The notes below the pieces were generated by a model that ran no database searches, was not told the DNA's origin, and was given only the letters and a program-made list of their open reading frames with translations. A stretch of DNA of 15,041 nt from Fidelibacterota bacterium. Its GTDB lineage: Bacteria; Fidelibacterota; Marinisomatia; Marinisomatales; TCS56. Below are positions 14,959-15,041 of this stretch, in pieces. The first letter of the stretch is position 1. The number at the start of each line of letters is the position of its first letter. The stretch lies in assembly GCA_013203015.1 (NCBI GenBank), contig JABMPO010000319.1:1-15041 (forward strand), read 5' to 3'. The position numbers were made by a program, and so were the translations under genes.

Positions 14959-15041
<83 letters not shown>

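Overview
The window looks like chromosome from a Gram-negative, non-model bacterium, most plausibly of the Bacteroidetes or wider FCB lineage. The arguments are family-level: a DUF4954 protein, a long NagB-like protein fused to a PIG-L/LmbE domain, and a tRNA gene without an encoded 3' CCA. Core genes have moderate GC (about 40-50% in lines counted by hand). I cannot name a genus.

Region 1 (1-2468, + strand) is a compact cell-wall operon. It holds the 3' end of a PBP4-type D-Ala-D-Ala carboxypeptidase, an LD-carboxypeptidase (LdcA/MccF, S66), and SpmA and SpmB, whose genes overlap by 8 nt. It closes near a perfect 28-bp palindrome. Region 2 (2645-3805, +) is an MscS-type channel gene preceded by two overlapping hairpins.

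Region 3 (3849-9997, - strand) is a six-gene run, read right to left: pta, ackA, an acyl carrier protein, a GntR/UTRA regulator (NagR-like), DUF4954 and nagB. A good sigma-70-type promoter stands before pta, and its 17-nt spacer contains a HutC/NagR-type operator (TGTCTATACA). This suggests that amino-sugar availability controls acetate kinase, phosphotransacetylase and glucosamine-6-P deaminase together. Upstream (10211-12532, -) lies a 773-aa NagB-like/PIG-L fusion. It keeps the PIG-L metal ligands but has Val where NagB has its catalytic Glu148. The group fits turnover of N-acetylated amino sugars: deacetylation gives acetate (Ack/Pta), and deamination gives fructose-6-P plus ammonia. No nagA is present in the window.

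Region 4 (about 12533-14959) differs in character. It has a 398-bp divergent intergenic region with GC-rich hairpins, then an AT-rich two-gene + strand operon. The first gene encodes a zinc-ribbon protein with a C-terminal nucleoside 2-deoxyribosyltransferase/TIR-like domain. The second encodes a CoiA-like PD-(D/E)XK nuclease with a zinc-finger N terminus and a C-terminal membrane segment. Composition, Arg codon choice and the position beside the 3' end of a tRNA-Ser(GGA) gene (14960 to the window edge, - strand) all suggest horizontal acquisition. This pair is the best candidate in the window for an undescribed conflict or defence system. That role is inferred from domains and context and is not demonstrated.
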